64,000 bases of DNA from Hexactinellida sp. DTS-2022 (Eukaryota > Porifera > Hexactinellida). The notes beneath the pieces were generated by a model, which saw only the letters and a list, made by a program, of their open reading frames with translations, had not been told where the DNA came from and ran no database searches. This document shows, piece by piece, positions 9,701 through 20,300 of this stretch. The translations under genes were made by a program, and so were the position numbers. The DNA lies in assembly GCA_028753945.1 (NCBI GenBank), contig JAPNXP010000018.1, forward strand, positions 124,001 to 188,000. The letters are read 5' to 3'. Every line of letters starts with the position of its first letter. Positions within the stretch are counted from its first letter, which is position 1.

Positions 9701-11715
9701 AAATGGAAAACAGAGGACACCACAGACAAAAATGTCCGCAAGTACGATACAATTCCGAGGGAAATTTGGACCCCCGAAATGTGGCAAGTTGATAAACAAA
9801 TGAAGCGCGATCGCGAAAGGTCTCGAAAGAGAAGTTACACATTTGCGTTCGGTCAGTTGAAAGAGGTTCTAGCTATCGATCAGAACAAGTTACGACATGT
9901 GGACATCATAAAGCTAGCTAAGGAAACTATATTAAAACTATCTGGTCAGCTAAGTGACTCTAATAAGACTGATATTCTCATTGAAGGGCACAATGCATTA
10001 TTGCACCAACCTGACCCCACTCAAGAGTTGGACACCAAAAGAACTAAGTTGTGTGATACTGATACCCCCTGCCAATTGGTAGAGGAGGGTAATTTGATTA
10101 ACTTCAGTTCTCTCAATAGTGATGGGTTCTTTTATGGAGATACAGATGATCTGCTTGTTGACTTAATATGAGGCTTTTGTTGTTGTTGTTGTTGTTGTTG
10201 TGAAATTCCCTTAAGCACCCCTACTGGACAATTAATACGTATATTTTCTATTTACACCCATTTTGTTGACAGATAATATTTTGGTAATTTACATTACTAA
10301 CAATTGTATCAATGAATAAAGACATTCTTTATTAATATTTGGTTGTTATGAACAAGGTTGTCCCGGACACTATATTAAAACTGTGGCTCGCAATTTTAGC
10401 AAACCTAGTAATAGATAATATTATTGATATTATCTATTTTCGATTTTATACAGTAGACTCTGTTAATAGGAACACCAGGGGACCGTCTTAATATGTTCGT
10501 ATTATCCGGAATTCGTATTAACCGGAGTCACTTGCATGCATTTGTTAGGGTAGGGGAATTAAACCTTGTATACTCCTTAACCGATATTTACCTTATCCGT
10601 GTTCCTATTAATGAGACTACTGTAGTGTATTATACAGCCATTTGTAAATACGCTCCTAATCCTTGTCTGATACAATGTTCATACGCCTAAATCACAAATT
10701 AATGTCACGATATGGAGAAGTTTCCAAATTTTCGCGCTCCTTAAAAATATTTCTAAAAATCATACTCCAAAAGGAGCGTCTCGCTCTCCTGGATAATTCC
10801 TTGCTGTATTCATATATAGTAGAGTCTCCTTATATTCCTATTAACGAGAGTCTCTTTATATTCCTATTAACGAGGTTCTACTGTATATTCCTACGAACGA
10901 GGTTCTACTGTATATTCCTATTAACGAGAGTCTACTGTATATTCCTATTAACGAGAGTCTACTGTATATTCCTATTAACGAGACTACTGTATATTCCTAT
11001 TAACGAGACTACTGTATATTCCTATTAACGAGACTACTGTATATTCCTATTAACAATAGTCTACTGTATATTCCTATAACGAGGTTCTACTGTATATACC
11101 GTATTTATTCGAATAGTAGGCTAGGCGATTATTGTTTTTAGGCCATTTTCTGACCAATAATTTTTGTGACTTTTCGAGAATATCACATGTTGATATAATT
11201 AATTTAGTATAGTCGGTTGATAATCGTATTGCGACTAATATTAGATGAATAAATTTACTCAGGGTACCGATAGTAAATTTGTATTTGCTAATTTGGGGGG
11301 GGCTATTATTGGAGGTAGGCGATTATTCGAATAGGGGCTACTATAGAGTAGTATATACGGTATATATGTATATGCCCCTTTACCTGCATGTACAATCTCT
11401 ATGTAACGCGTGCAACAGGTACCAGTTGGACACCCGAGCGAGATAGAAGAGATTTTCGACTCTATTTCCTACTCCAAGGGCGCCTCTATAATCCGCATGC
11501 TGCATGACTTCATCGGAGACGAGGCCTTCAGGAGAGGCATGCATTCCTACCTAACCAAACACGCGTATAGGAACACACAAACAGAAGATCTGTGGAGGAG
11601 TCTGGAGGAGGCAAGCGGGAAACCTATTCAGAAGATTATGAGCACATTCACGAGACAGATGGGATTCCCTGTAATAAAGGTCTCTTCTCACATGGAGGGT
11701 AACACCAGGTATAGG

Positions 11716-11759
<44 letters not shown>

Positions 11760-14700
11760 CATTTACCGTATTTCCCCGAATAAGCGCCGGGTCAATAAAA
11801 ATGACATTGGTATGATAAAATTTATACACATTAGTTGATCACTGTATTGTAATTCCATTGATTTTGGTGGAAACCATTAGAACCGACCTAAATATTATAT
11901 TCTGGATTTTTCACAAATATTTCAGGATAATTTTGGACCACGAAAACAATAAGCTTATTCGGGGAAATAAGTAGTTATTTTTGTTATTTGTTATTTGTTA
12001 TTGTTTGTTTGTTTGTTTCATTTATTTAGTTCTGTTGTTGTTGTTTGTTTGTTTGTTTGTTATATGTGTTATTTGTTGTTGTATATGTTGTTGTTGTTGT
12101 TGTTATACCAATTGTTACCCTGTAGAGTACTCAAAGTCCAACAGTCTAAATTCAACGCAGACGGATCCCCTCCAGACCCTGCATACCAATGGATAGTACC
12201 GGTAACGATAGGAACGGCTACGGACCCTAACAAACATTCCTTCCTCCTGGAGTCAGCTGACACTGAGATTAGACTGACGGGCGTAGCGGCCAATGAGTGC
12301 ATATCCCTTAATCCGGGCTACAGGGGATTCTATAGGTACTATGCTGGAAATGGTAGAATAACCATAATAGGAAATACAGTAGATGTCGGTTTTAAGAACA
12401 TGTCGGATATAAGAACACTATGTTGGGAAACGGTTGCCATATAGCCTGTATAATTTATGTCGGTTATAAGCACATTAAGTGCAGTTCTCGACGATGTGTT
12501 TATAACCGGCATCCACTGTACAGTCGACTCCGCTTAATAGAGCCACCGGTTAATAGATTTCTCCGCTTAATCGGGTCAAAATTTCACAGGATTTATAGGA
12601 CGGAATTACATTTTAGCTTAAAAAATTTTTGGTTAATAGATTTCTCCGCTTAATCGGGTCAAAGCAACCTTGTCCCGAGGTGACTCTATTAAGCGGAGTC
12701 GACTGTATTTCGAATTTTCAGTGTTGCTACACAATGGATATGAGAAAAACCCGACTTTAATCCATTGTCCAACACTACAAAAATGAAAGTCTTACTACAG
12801 TCGAAATCGGGTTTTTTTGCCCCCCAAATGCACGACAAAAGGAGGCAAAAAAAAACAATAAGCAAAAAAACCCGATGGAAAACACATTAAGATATCACAT
12901 TTTTGCACGACAAAAGGAGGCAAAAAAACCCAATAAGCAAAAAAACCCGTGGCAAAAAACCCCGATTTCGACTGTATTTCCTATTTTGAAAAATCGAACC
13001 ATTTCCGCCTTACCCCTCTACAGAGTGCAGTACTCAGCCGATATGCTAAAGAATATTCTAGAACAAGTTAAGCAACTGAAGCTAACTCCGTCAGACAGAT
13101 TGGGACTACACAACGACTTGTACGCTCAGGTATGTGCGATAGTTTGTATACTTCGGTGCATGGGTTAAAACTCGGTTTTCTAACCATAGGAAAATCTTTA
13201 GCCGGATTGTCCAACAAAATTAAATTAAAGTTGCATCCTCTATGATGAGTTTGCATAAATGGGTCTCCAAGGTATTCGACAGGAAAATAGTATCGCGAAA
13301 TGGAATAGCTTTACCCCTAGGGTTAGATTATACACAAGTACACTCAAAGCTCTCAGATACGGGCACCTAAAGCCAAGCTAAATTCCCTGTTTGGATTCCG
13401 TACAAATTTTATCTCCTTCAAATAATGCCGCATCATTAAATTATAACGATCATGTATTATGGCTACAAGTTAGGGTGCCATAAATTTTACCTTCATAATA
13501 AAGTGCCGGCCCAGAAATCCTAGATAAACCCCTGGGCATCATGCTAAATTGCTCAGAAAAGAGTTACCTTAGTTCGATAGGCCGGTATGGCAATGCCATT
13601 GTGTTACTGTGTGTACTGAATCAGCTTTCATCCAAACTTAATTTCCCGCGCGCCTAGATTAGTTTGAGCTCACTCACACGTGCCTTAATCACTCAATTTG
13701 TATTAAGTCTATGGGAGCATCTTTCGATTTTAAAGATTTTCGATCTTTCAAAGAAAATTTTGATCAAATTTTGATCAATTTTGATCAATTTGATCAAGTA
13801 AATTTTGATCAAATTTTGAACAATTTGATCAAGTAAATTTTGATCAAATTTTGATCAAAACTTGTGCTGTATAGGCTGAGGCCGGGCCCTGGCAGTGGCG
13901 TAGGGAGGGGGGGGGGTCCTAGGACCCCCCCAATCTGTCAGACTGATTTTTTTTTCATTAGCAATAAAAAAACAGAGGACTACTCATGTTTCAAAAGCAC
14001 CTCAAAAAAACATACATAGGGTCTACTTAATAGTACTTGATTACTGTCTGTTAATTATCATGTTTATTATTCTATAATACACATTTGTTAATGGGTAGAG
14101 ATTACTGCAATAGAGTTTCCCGTACCGCAAATCGGTGTTTTGTTAAAGTAATTTTTAAAAATCGCTGCGTTACTGTCTGCTGCATAGCAATACCACTGTG
14201 TTACTGTCTGCTGTATAGGCTAAGGCGGGCATAATCCCTACCACCTACCTGCTGGACACAATAGAGTCTATGAGACACGAGACTCTGTACACTGTGTGGA
14301 GAGCCATAGCCGGGTCTGTTGCCGCTATTAACAGACTCATGTCACACACTCAGCACCAGGAGAGGTAAGTGGTGTTGTTGTTGTTATAGTCAAGTCTGCT
14401 TATTATTGTGAGCAAGTTTTCGTTTGCTTGATATGAAAACTTTTTGTTATGAACAAGCCCTATGGTCCCAATTTAACAACTTACATAGGTTTGTATTAAG
14501 TTTAGTTCGCTTATTATAAAGTCCCTCTAATACGAACACAATTTTTGGTCCCTTGAATGTTCATAATAAAAGAACCTGACTATACTATGTTGTTATCATT
14601 ATCATGTTGTTGTTGTTGCTATTATTATCTTATTATCATATTATCATGTTGTTGTTGTTGTTGTTGTGTAGCTACGAGAGGTTCGGAAGAGAGGTGTTCC

Positions 14701-16640
14701 GAGGAGTGGCCGGACAGATAGGTTGGCTGAAGAAGGAAAACGAGGATCCGCTTGATACTATGCTCCGGCCTATCGTTATAGGCGCTATGATGCTGTATGC
14801 AGACCCAGAGTATACAGCCACAGCCAGAGACAAGTTCTGGAAGCACGTACAAGGTAGGAACACCACATTATACAAGTTATACAGGGTATATAGTCAGGTC
14901 TGCTTAATGGGAACAGCCTTTCCACTGATTACATACAGCAATAGTTATTGTACGTACAAGGTAGGGACATCATATCATACTAGTTATACAGGGTATATAG
15001 TCAGGTCTGCTTAGTGGGATACACAGTGGACCATGGGCCAACATTTGTGACCCATGACCCATTGATTATGAAGACAATTTTTGATTCCTTTAATGTTCTT
15101 TATAAAATCTAAAGCCTAGTTTGGACTGTTTACTGTTGCTCAGTGATTTTAAGAATGAATTGTATAACTCCGGTTGAGGGTGTTATAAGCTTGTTACAGT
15201 ACATACAGTGATAATTTGAATATAGTTGGGCCATCGCTATATCCAATATACAGTCAACTCTCGTTATAACGAAGTGCTTGGGACCTGTAAATTCCTTCGT
15301 TATTAGCGGATAACAATTAATACAATTAGTGCTCTGGGGGAAAATTCGTTTTAAGCGGGTATTTCGTAATATCCGACTTCGTTATAACGGGAGTTGACTG
15401 TAATTGGATTTAGTGATGGCCCAAACCCCATACCACCACTACCGCTATATCCATTATGTGCTGGAATAGGCACAGAGGTGCTGTCAGCTGACCTGAGGGC
15501 AGGGGTGTATCAATGCCAGCTGCGCCGCGAGGGCAGGCCGGCCCTCACGGCTCTGCTTAAGCTGATGACAGACACGGATCTGCAGGAGGAGAGGGTGCGG
15601 GTTATAGCCAGCCTCGGGAGTGTGGGAGAGGAGCAGCTCATTCAGGAGGTCCTGCGACTGTCCATGTCCCAAGACATTCGGTCGCAGGACATGGACACTT
15701 GTGTGGCAGGCTGTCTGGCAACTGCTAAAGGTATGCACGGGCAAGTAGCTGCGAAAAAACGAATAAGTTTATTCCGAAAAAAGAAATAAGTTAATAAATT
15801 TGTGGTAAATGTCTCGAATTCGATTCTTCCACTTGTCTAATTACATAATTTGTATAATTAGTGGGGCAAGCTCGAATTTCGCGCGCCTGGAAAGGTTTCA
15901 TTAGTATTTACGCGCCTGAATTAAGCTTGTCTATAACCCACAACAAGAGGAGAGCTGACAAGGAATATGAATGAGTTTGACGGACTTCTAGATGATGGCC
16001 AATTTTTGCCCTTTCAGGGTTGGATTTAGGACGTTTTAATTTATCCTGACAAGAATATACCATATAATCTTCCAGAGTAAATTCTGGATGAATTTTTATG
16101 AACTTCCAGTGATGAGCATAAAAAATTGGAGCGTTCCGAATAACTTTGTAGAGACATACAATAGAAACTAAATATTAGGGCTGAAATTAATATACCGAAT
16201 ATGATTGATTCGTTTCAATGTATTTTGTGTCTTGAAATGGATTTAATGCTTAGTCATCCAAACGAACGAATATTCGAATATTCGTTCGTTTGTTACATTT
16301 CGAATATTCGTTTCAGCCCTATTAATATTAATATTAATTACCCCCCTTAAGTGCCGTGTCTTTAGGGAGAGAGCTCGCTTGGGAGTTCGTTAAGAGCAAC
16401 TGGCCGGCAATTAGGGACAAGTTCAAGGGAGGGTTCCTATTGGTGGGACTGGTGGAGTGCGTAACGTGTGGGTTCTTTGACGCGAGCAAGGTGTCGGATA
16501 TAGAGGGGTTCTTTCTGGCCAATCCGTGTCCCTCTGTGGACCGGACCATAAAGCAGAGCTGCGAGAGGATAAAGCTGCAAGCCGATTGGCTTAAGAGGGA
16601 CGGAGATGGGATTGGGGCCTGGTGTGGCGCTAGGAAATAG
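6704..16640 (+). CDS. NPEPPS: Puromycin-sensitive aminopeptidase, M1 family (11 exons, 898 aa)
   Basis: Zinc aminopeptidase that trims N-terminal residues from cytosolic peptides. Exons: 6704..7161, 7548..7713, 8269..8576, 8893..9187, 11419..11708, 12126..12335, 13024..13129, 14219..14364, 14672..14853, 15470..15730, 16366..16640; they total 2697 nt, and every junction is in phase with GT/AG ends. Close in length to vertebrate NPEPPS (about 919 aa). Seen directly: [15 protein letters not shown] near the N terminus, GAMEN exopeptidase motif (exon 3), HELAH with the third zinc ligand in LWLNE (exon 4), and the catalytic Tyr in SISYSKGAS (exon 5). The C-terminal ERAP1-like helical part runs through exons 7-11. 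The start at 6704 adds a 37-residue hydrophobic/basic leader; the alternative Met at 6815 ([12 protein letters not shown]) gives a plain cytosolic form. Vertebrate NPEPPS has a similar two-Met arrangement. Intron 4 (9188..11418) contains a nested bHLH gene. Introns are full of MITEs and (GTT)n tracts. Very confident. Confidence 0.95.
7218..7376. mobile_element. MITE (TACAGTGGATGCCGGTTATA family) in aminopeptidase intron 1
   Basis: Left end TACAGTGGATGCCGGTTATA; right end GTGCTTATATGCGAAATCTGTA, a worn inverted copy. Relatives at 12375..12520, 41021..41194 and 43490..43618. The rest of the intron (7377..7547) is a (GTT/ATT)n simple repeat; open frames there are poly-Cys/Asn artefacts. Confidence 0.7.
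7773..8020. mobile_element. hAT-type MITE in aminopeptidase intron 2
   Basis: 248 bp, ends CAGTGCTCGACAAAAT and ATTTGTCGAGCACTG, subterminal AAGCCACCA motifs on both sides. Flanks 'ataggaac' and 'ctaggaac' are a near-perfect 8-bp target duplication, the size expected for hAT elements. No transposase. Confidence 0.75.
8618..8877. mobile_element. Two MITE copies filling aminopeptidase intron 3
   Basis: 8618..8717 begins TACAGTAGACTCCGCTTAAT; 8746..8877 carries the other end ('gaggtgactctattaagcgg'). Together they resemble the long form at 12519..12707. Nearly the whole 316-bp intron is made of this family. Confidence 0.65.
9254..9438. mobile_element. MITE (ACAGTGGAACCTCGTTAATACG family)
   Basis: Left TACAGTGGAACCTCGTTAAT, right end with 'cgtactaacgaagttctact'. 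The most abundant family here; others near 10449..10624, 25200..25297, 25806..25944, 31811..32053, 38430..38570, 39100..39385 and 39825..39980. Flanked on both sides by (TTAG)n runs. Confidence 0.65.
9686..10171 (+). CDS. bHLH transcription factor, intronless, nested in aminopeptidase intron 4 (161 aa)
   Basis: Nuclear DNA-binding protein by family. Residues 39-50 form the basic region ([11 protein letters not shown]), helix 1 follows ([13 protein letters not shown]), then a short loop and helix 2 ([19 protein letters not shown], about 67-86). The RERxR...AFxxLK...KL pattern is like group A bHLH proteins (atonal, twist, NeuroD type), although the Asn usually found before RER is replaced. No other domain; the C-terminal 70 residues are acidic and end DDLLVDLI, which could be an activation segment (inference). 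ATG at 9686 is the first in frame. A polyadenylation signal AATAAA lies at about 10315, giving it its own 3' end inside the host intron. Same strand as the host gene. Confident on bHLH, not on subfamily. Confidence 0.88.
   Translation: MSQKSKWKTEDTTDKNVRKYDTIPREIWTPEMWQVDKQMKRDRERSRKRSYTFAFGQLKEVLAIDQNKLRHVDIIKLAKETILKLSGQLSDSNKTDILIEGHNALLHQPDPTQELDTKRTKLCDTDTPCQLVEEGNLINFSSLNSDGFFYGDTDDLLVDLI
10449..10624. mobile_element. MITE (TACAGTAGACTCTGTTAATAGG)
   Basis: Left TACAGTAGACTCTGTTAATA, right 'cctattaatgagactactgta'; inverted ends, internal 'ggaccgtcttaatatgttcg' shared with copies near 34200 and 38520. Confidence 0.65.
10632..10805. repeat. Dispersed repeat, second copy
   Basis: Matches 233..390 and 43660..43840. 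Includes GGAGCG/CGCTCC inverted motifs at both sides, so the unit may be a small foldback element. Confidence 0.55.
10812..11096. repeat. Minisatellite made of MITE ends
   Basis: About ten units of 24-28 bp, each with 'tattcctattaacgag' and 'ctactgta'. This is the terminal sequence of the neighbouring MITE family (compare 10600..10624). Confidence 0.75.
11097..11362. mobile_element. MITE (TACCGTATTTATTCGAATAG family)
   Basis: Left TACCGTATTTATTCGAATAG, right CGATTATTCGAATAGGGGCT with TATACGGTA at the tip. Relatives at 11764..11970 and 23379..23563. Confidence 0.65.
11764..11970. mobile_element. MITE (TACCGTATTTCCCCGAATAAG) in aminopeptidase intron 5
   Basis: Left TACCGTATTTCCCCGAATAA, right 'cttattcggggaaataa'. 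The rest of intron 5 is (GTT)n directly after the donor and (TTTG)n/(GTT)n before the acceptor. Confidence 0.65.
12375..12520. mobile_element. MITE (TACAGTAGATGTCGG family) in intron 6
   Basis: 146 bp, left TACAGTAGATGTCGGTTTTA, right TATAACCGGCATCCACTGTA. Its right tip TA is also the left tip of the next element, so the two abut by one shared TA. Confidence 0.8.
12519..12707. mobile_element. MITE long form (TACAGTCGACTCCGCTTAAT family)
   Basis: 189 bp with perfect 20-bp inverted ends; same internal layout as 43953..44140, including 'tttcacaggatttataggac'. Confidence 0.8.
12796..12976. mobile_element. MITE (TACAGTCGAAATCGGGTTTT family)
   Basis: Left TACAGTCGAAATCGGG, right CCCGATTTCGACTGTA, inside two 'cacgacaaaaggaggcaaaaa' blocks. 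Short relative at 42834..42922. Confidence 0.75.
13130..14218. other. Aminopeptidase intron 7: mixed repeat debris
   Basis: 13430..13560 matches 23725..23835 ('cgatcatgtattatg', 'cagaaatcctaga'). 13620..13740 holds GCGCGCCTA debris. 13745..13862 is a run of TTTTGATCAA palindromes. 13862..13880 resembles the start of exon 8 (GCTGTATAGGCT). No gene. Confidence 0.5.
14388..14585. mobile_element. MITE (TAGTCAAGTCTGCTTATT family) in intron 8
   Basis: Left TAGTCAAGTCTGCTTATT, right 'aataaaagaacctgactata'. Close relative 34002..34172; partial copies near 14889 and 37895. Confidence 0.65.
15249..15402. mobile_element. MITE (TACAGTCAACTCTCGTTATA family) in intron 9
   Basis: 154 bp; left TACAGTCAACTCTCGTTATA, right TATAACGGGAGTTGACTGTA. 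Confidence 0.75.
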
Positions 16641-17351
16641 GTGTTAGTGGCAGGGACAGATTACGGGATTAGTCCACCTAGTGTAGTTCCATAGATTGGT
16701 ATTTATAGTTTGTATACGAAGTTTGAATTCAAACATTATTAGTTGTTTTGAAGGAATATTATTAAAACTATGTAAACAAGTGCAGTAATATATTGTTGTT
16801 ATATTCAGTACATTATTTGGGAAAGAGCTAATCCCTATGTGCATTAAGCGAATAATGAGAGTCCCAACTGTCCATAGTATAGAGGTGTCTCTAGACAGGT
16901 GTCAGGTGGTTAACACCTCTCGTGACACTTATGAGACACCTCTGATAGTGTTAAGATTGATACACAGAGTTTAATGATAAATACAAACGAATAAGAACAC
17001 AGTCAGTTGCTATCACAGATAGGCTGTGAGGAGTGAGAGGAGACAGGAGAGGAGTCAGCTGAGAGAGGAGTCTAGAGGAGACAGAGAGGTATCAACAGAG
17101 CAGTGCCTACTCAAGCGGTAATGGCTATATAGGAACTGGTGTGGAAGTTAATTGTATAGAGATACTGTGGAGATTATATGTATATTTAGTGGCAATAATG
17201 CAACATTAGGTGTCAAGTGTAAACAACAACAAGTGTGTACATATGCCAGCTCTATAGATAATGTGTTAAAGCTTATTATAGCATAGAATGTGTCTTATCG
17301 TATAAAGTTAATATTAATATAACGTAGTACCTTATTAGCAGAGGTGAGATT
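16641..17351. other. Intergenic between convergent genes
   Basis: Shared 3' flank of the aminopeptidase and NACHT-LRR genes. Contains a purine-rich stretch of GAGGAGACAG-like units at about 17028..17095. No gene seen. Confidence 0.45.
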
Positions 17352-20300
17352 CTAATAAGTTGTAATGTCAATAGAATACTCAGCAGCTGTTTGCAAGAAT
17401 AGCTTGTATGCTTCTTCATCTGGTTCCTCGAGGTCAGTTACTCTCAGTGTCTCCAGCTGTGTTACTGTTGGTATTAGGTGTATCAGAGGGACACAGGATA
17501 GAGAAGTGAGATCAGCTTCCATTACCTCTAACTTCCTAAAAGTAGGATGATATGCCAGACCTGCACACAGAGATTCTAATCCTGTGTCATAGAGACTGAC
17601 AAACCAGAAATTCAATGCAACTAATAACTTCAGATTATTCCCTATTATACTCCAATCACTGGGGTCCTCAGCTGGTGGAGATATTTCACTTAGCTTTAAC
17701 TCAACTACTTTAGTGCATAATGATAACACATTCAGGAATATATTGCAACTCCTTAAACCAGAGGAATCCAAAGTATTTAACTTCACAGCTCTCAGTGTAC
17801 GTCTGTTATCAATAATTAGCAGAAGCAGATAAACATAGAGATTGCTGTAATCTGGTATACGCGCAGATCTTGGAAGATCTTCAATCTGTAGATAAGTCAG
17901 ACTAGATAGTTTGGGTAATGCAGTTAACTGAGAATAGCTTTCGAATTGAATTTCTTGTAAGTTTAAGAAGTTAGGTAGCATAGCTCTGAGATACAAATCA
18001 TATTTCTTAGGAAAGTTATTGAGGTGCAAAACTCGCAATTGTGTCGCCTGACATAAGCTTGGTAACAAAATTTCATAATTAATTGGAGGGAGAGATTTCT
18101 TCAAATAATACTTATCTTCATACAGATCAGGAAGAACTATACAGTCTAGAGCTGTCAATTGATTGGCTAATGCTTCAAGGAATTCATTTGAGAGATGAGT
18201 GTTCGTTAGGTTAATACAAGAAAGCTTTTGATTGGTTGTTGGAGAGAATAACTCGACAGCTGTAATATCCGACATATCACACTCTGATAGGTTAAAACTA
18301 ATTTTAGTATCAAACCTGAATTCAGTATCTCTAATAAAGTTAGTATACTCTAGGACTGTAGTAGAATCTTTATAATAGAAGGAGATAACTAAATACTTAA
18401 CAAAGCAAATTCTCATTCCCTCCAACAAACTCTTAAATTGGATTGGATTGATGGTTCTGGTGGGGATATGAATCAGTTGGATTTCAGAAATAAGTTTGAG
18501 AGACTTTAGGAAACAGAACCACTCGTTAGGAGACATTTCTGTAAAGTATAAATAGAGTGGAAATGGTAAGAATTGTGAATAATGAGGAAAGCGGCTGGCA
18601 ACTGATACTGAATCTGTTTCGAACAAAATAGAATTTAAGGATAAGGTTCGCCTGGAGATGGAGAAAGTACATTGGCTTGTTATATTCAGCCCTTAAACGC
18701 TTTCGAATTATCTATTGTTTAAGACAAAGTTTGACTCTCTAGCTTATATACTTCCCGACTTACAGCAAGGTATGTGAATATGGAACTGAATGACAAATGA
18801 TTGACCACAACATTAATTGAAAATTATTCATTACTCGAGTCATAACTGAAATTTGGGTTATTATAAATGCGATGTTAAAGTCGCTATAGTTAGTACAAAG
18901 TAAATGCTTGGGGGCGATAGAGAGCATAATATGATCAAATGTTTACTTTTCACACTACGTGGGTGATCAGTCTAAAATTTTCAGGAATGTTTCATCATCC
19001 TGAAAATTCCGACTGATCACCCACGTAGTGTGAAAAGTAAACATTTGATCATATTATGCTCTCTATCGCCCCCAAGCATTTACTTTGTACTAACTATAGC
19101 GACTTTAACATCGCATTTATAATAACCCAAATTTCAGTTATGACTCGAGTAATGAATAATTTTCAATTAATGTTGTGGTCAATCATTTGTCATTCAGTTC
19201 CATATTCACATACCTTGCTGTAAGTCGGGAAGTATATAAGCTAGAGAGTCAAACTTTGTCTTAAACAATAGATAATTCGAAAGCGTATAAGGGCTGAATA
19301 TAACAAGCCAATGTACTTTCTCCATCTCCAGGCGAACCTTAGCCTTAATTGAATATAAATTTTGGTGAATTCTGTTAAACCAGTATGATCAAAATAAAAG
19401 GAATATTCTTCCAGGTTTAGTTGACAACTCAACGGCATACCAATCATCCGCATTGGTTGCGGCGTTAGGTACCTGTACATGACGGAGAGAACAGCAGCAG
19501 CTCTGTCGGACAGGAGGCCACACAGGAACCTGACTAGCATCCGGAAGAGGGAGAAGTGGGCAGTGGAGTGGGAGATGTAGCGGATGCTGAGACACTGCTT
19601 GGTCCAGGAATGGTTGCTTAACCAGTGGGCAGCTGTGAACTCCTGCATCGTCAGGTGCGCAAAGGTCCACACTTTCTTGATGAGGCCTACTGCCTCCTTT
19701 CTGTAGTGTTCGTGCGCCAGACCGAGGCAATGGCTGGGGTATTCCTCCTGTCCCATAACCAGAGGGACATTCTCCTCAGACACGAGGTCTCTGTTGGCTA
19801 CGCCGAGGAACGCTATGAACCCAATTCGCTTCAAACAGGCCTGTATGTCGGGATGGAGGTCTGACAGTGCTGCGACTCGGGAGAACTCGTGCAGTCCCAT
19901 TCTCGACACTTCTCTTCGGACCAGGTAGAGGGTCAGTTCGCTATACAGCCTGGTTAGCGTGGTGATGGAGGCAGAGTCTTCTCCTTTCAGCAGAGCCGCG
20001 AATAGTGACGCGTTGACCGGGATCAGAGACAGCTGTTTCATCTCGTCGTGTCGCTCCATTAATTCCCAACAGGCCTTCAGTTTGACTACGTTTGTAATTT
20101 GCTTCTTAAAGTATCGGTCTCTGTTCTCCGGGGAGAATCCGAGCACTTGGTAGTGTCTGTCTATCTTGAGTTCGTGGCTGGTGGATACGTCAGTCCAGGC
20201 CCCGGGTCTGCTCGTTAGTATTATCGTTGATTTTGTCAGAGATTGGCGTGTGAGCAACAGACCCAGTAATGATTTCCCGAACGGTACCTTTCTTGTGAAC

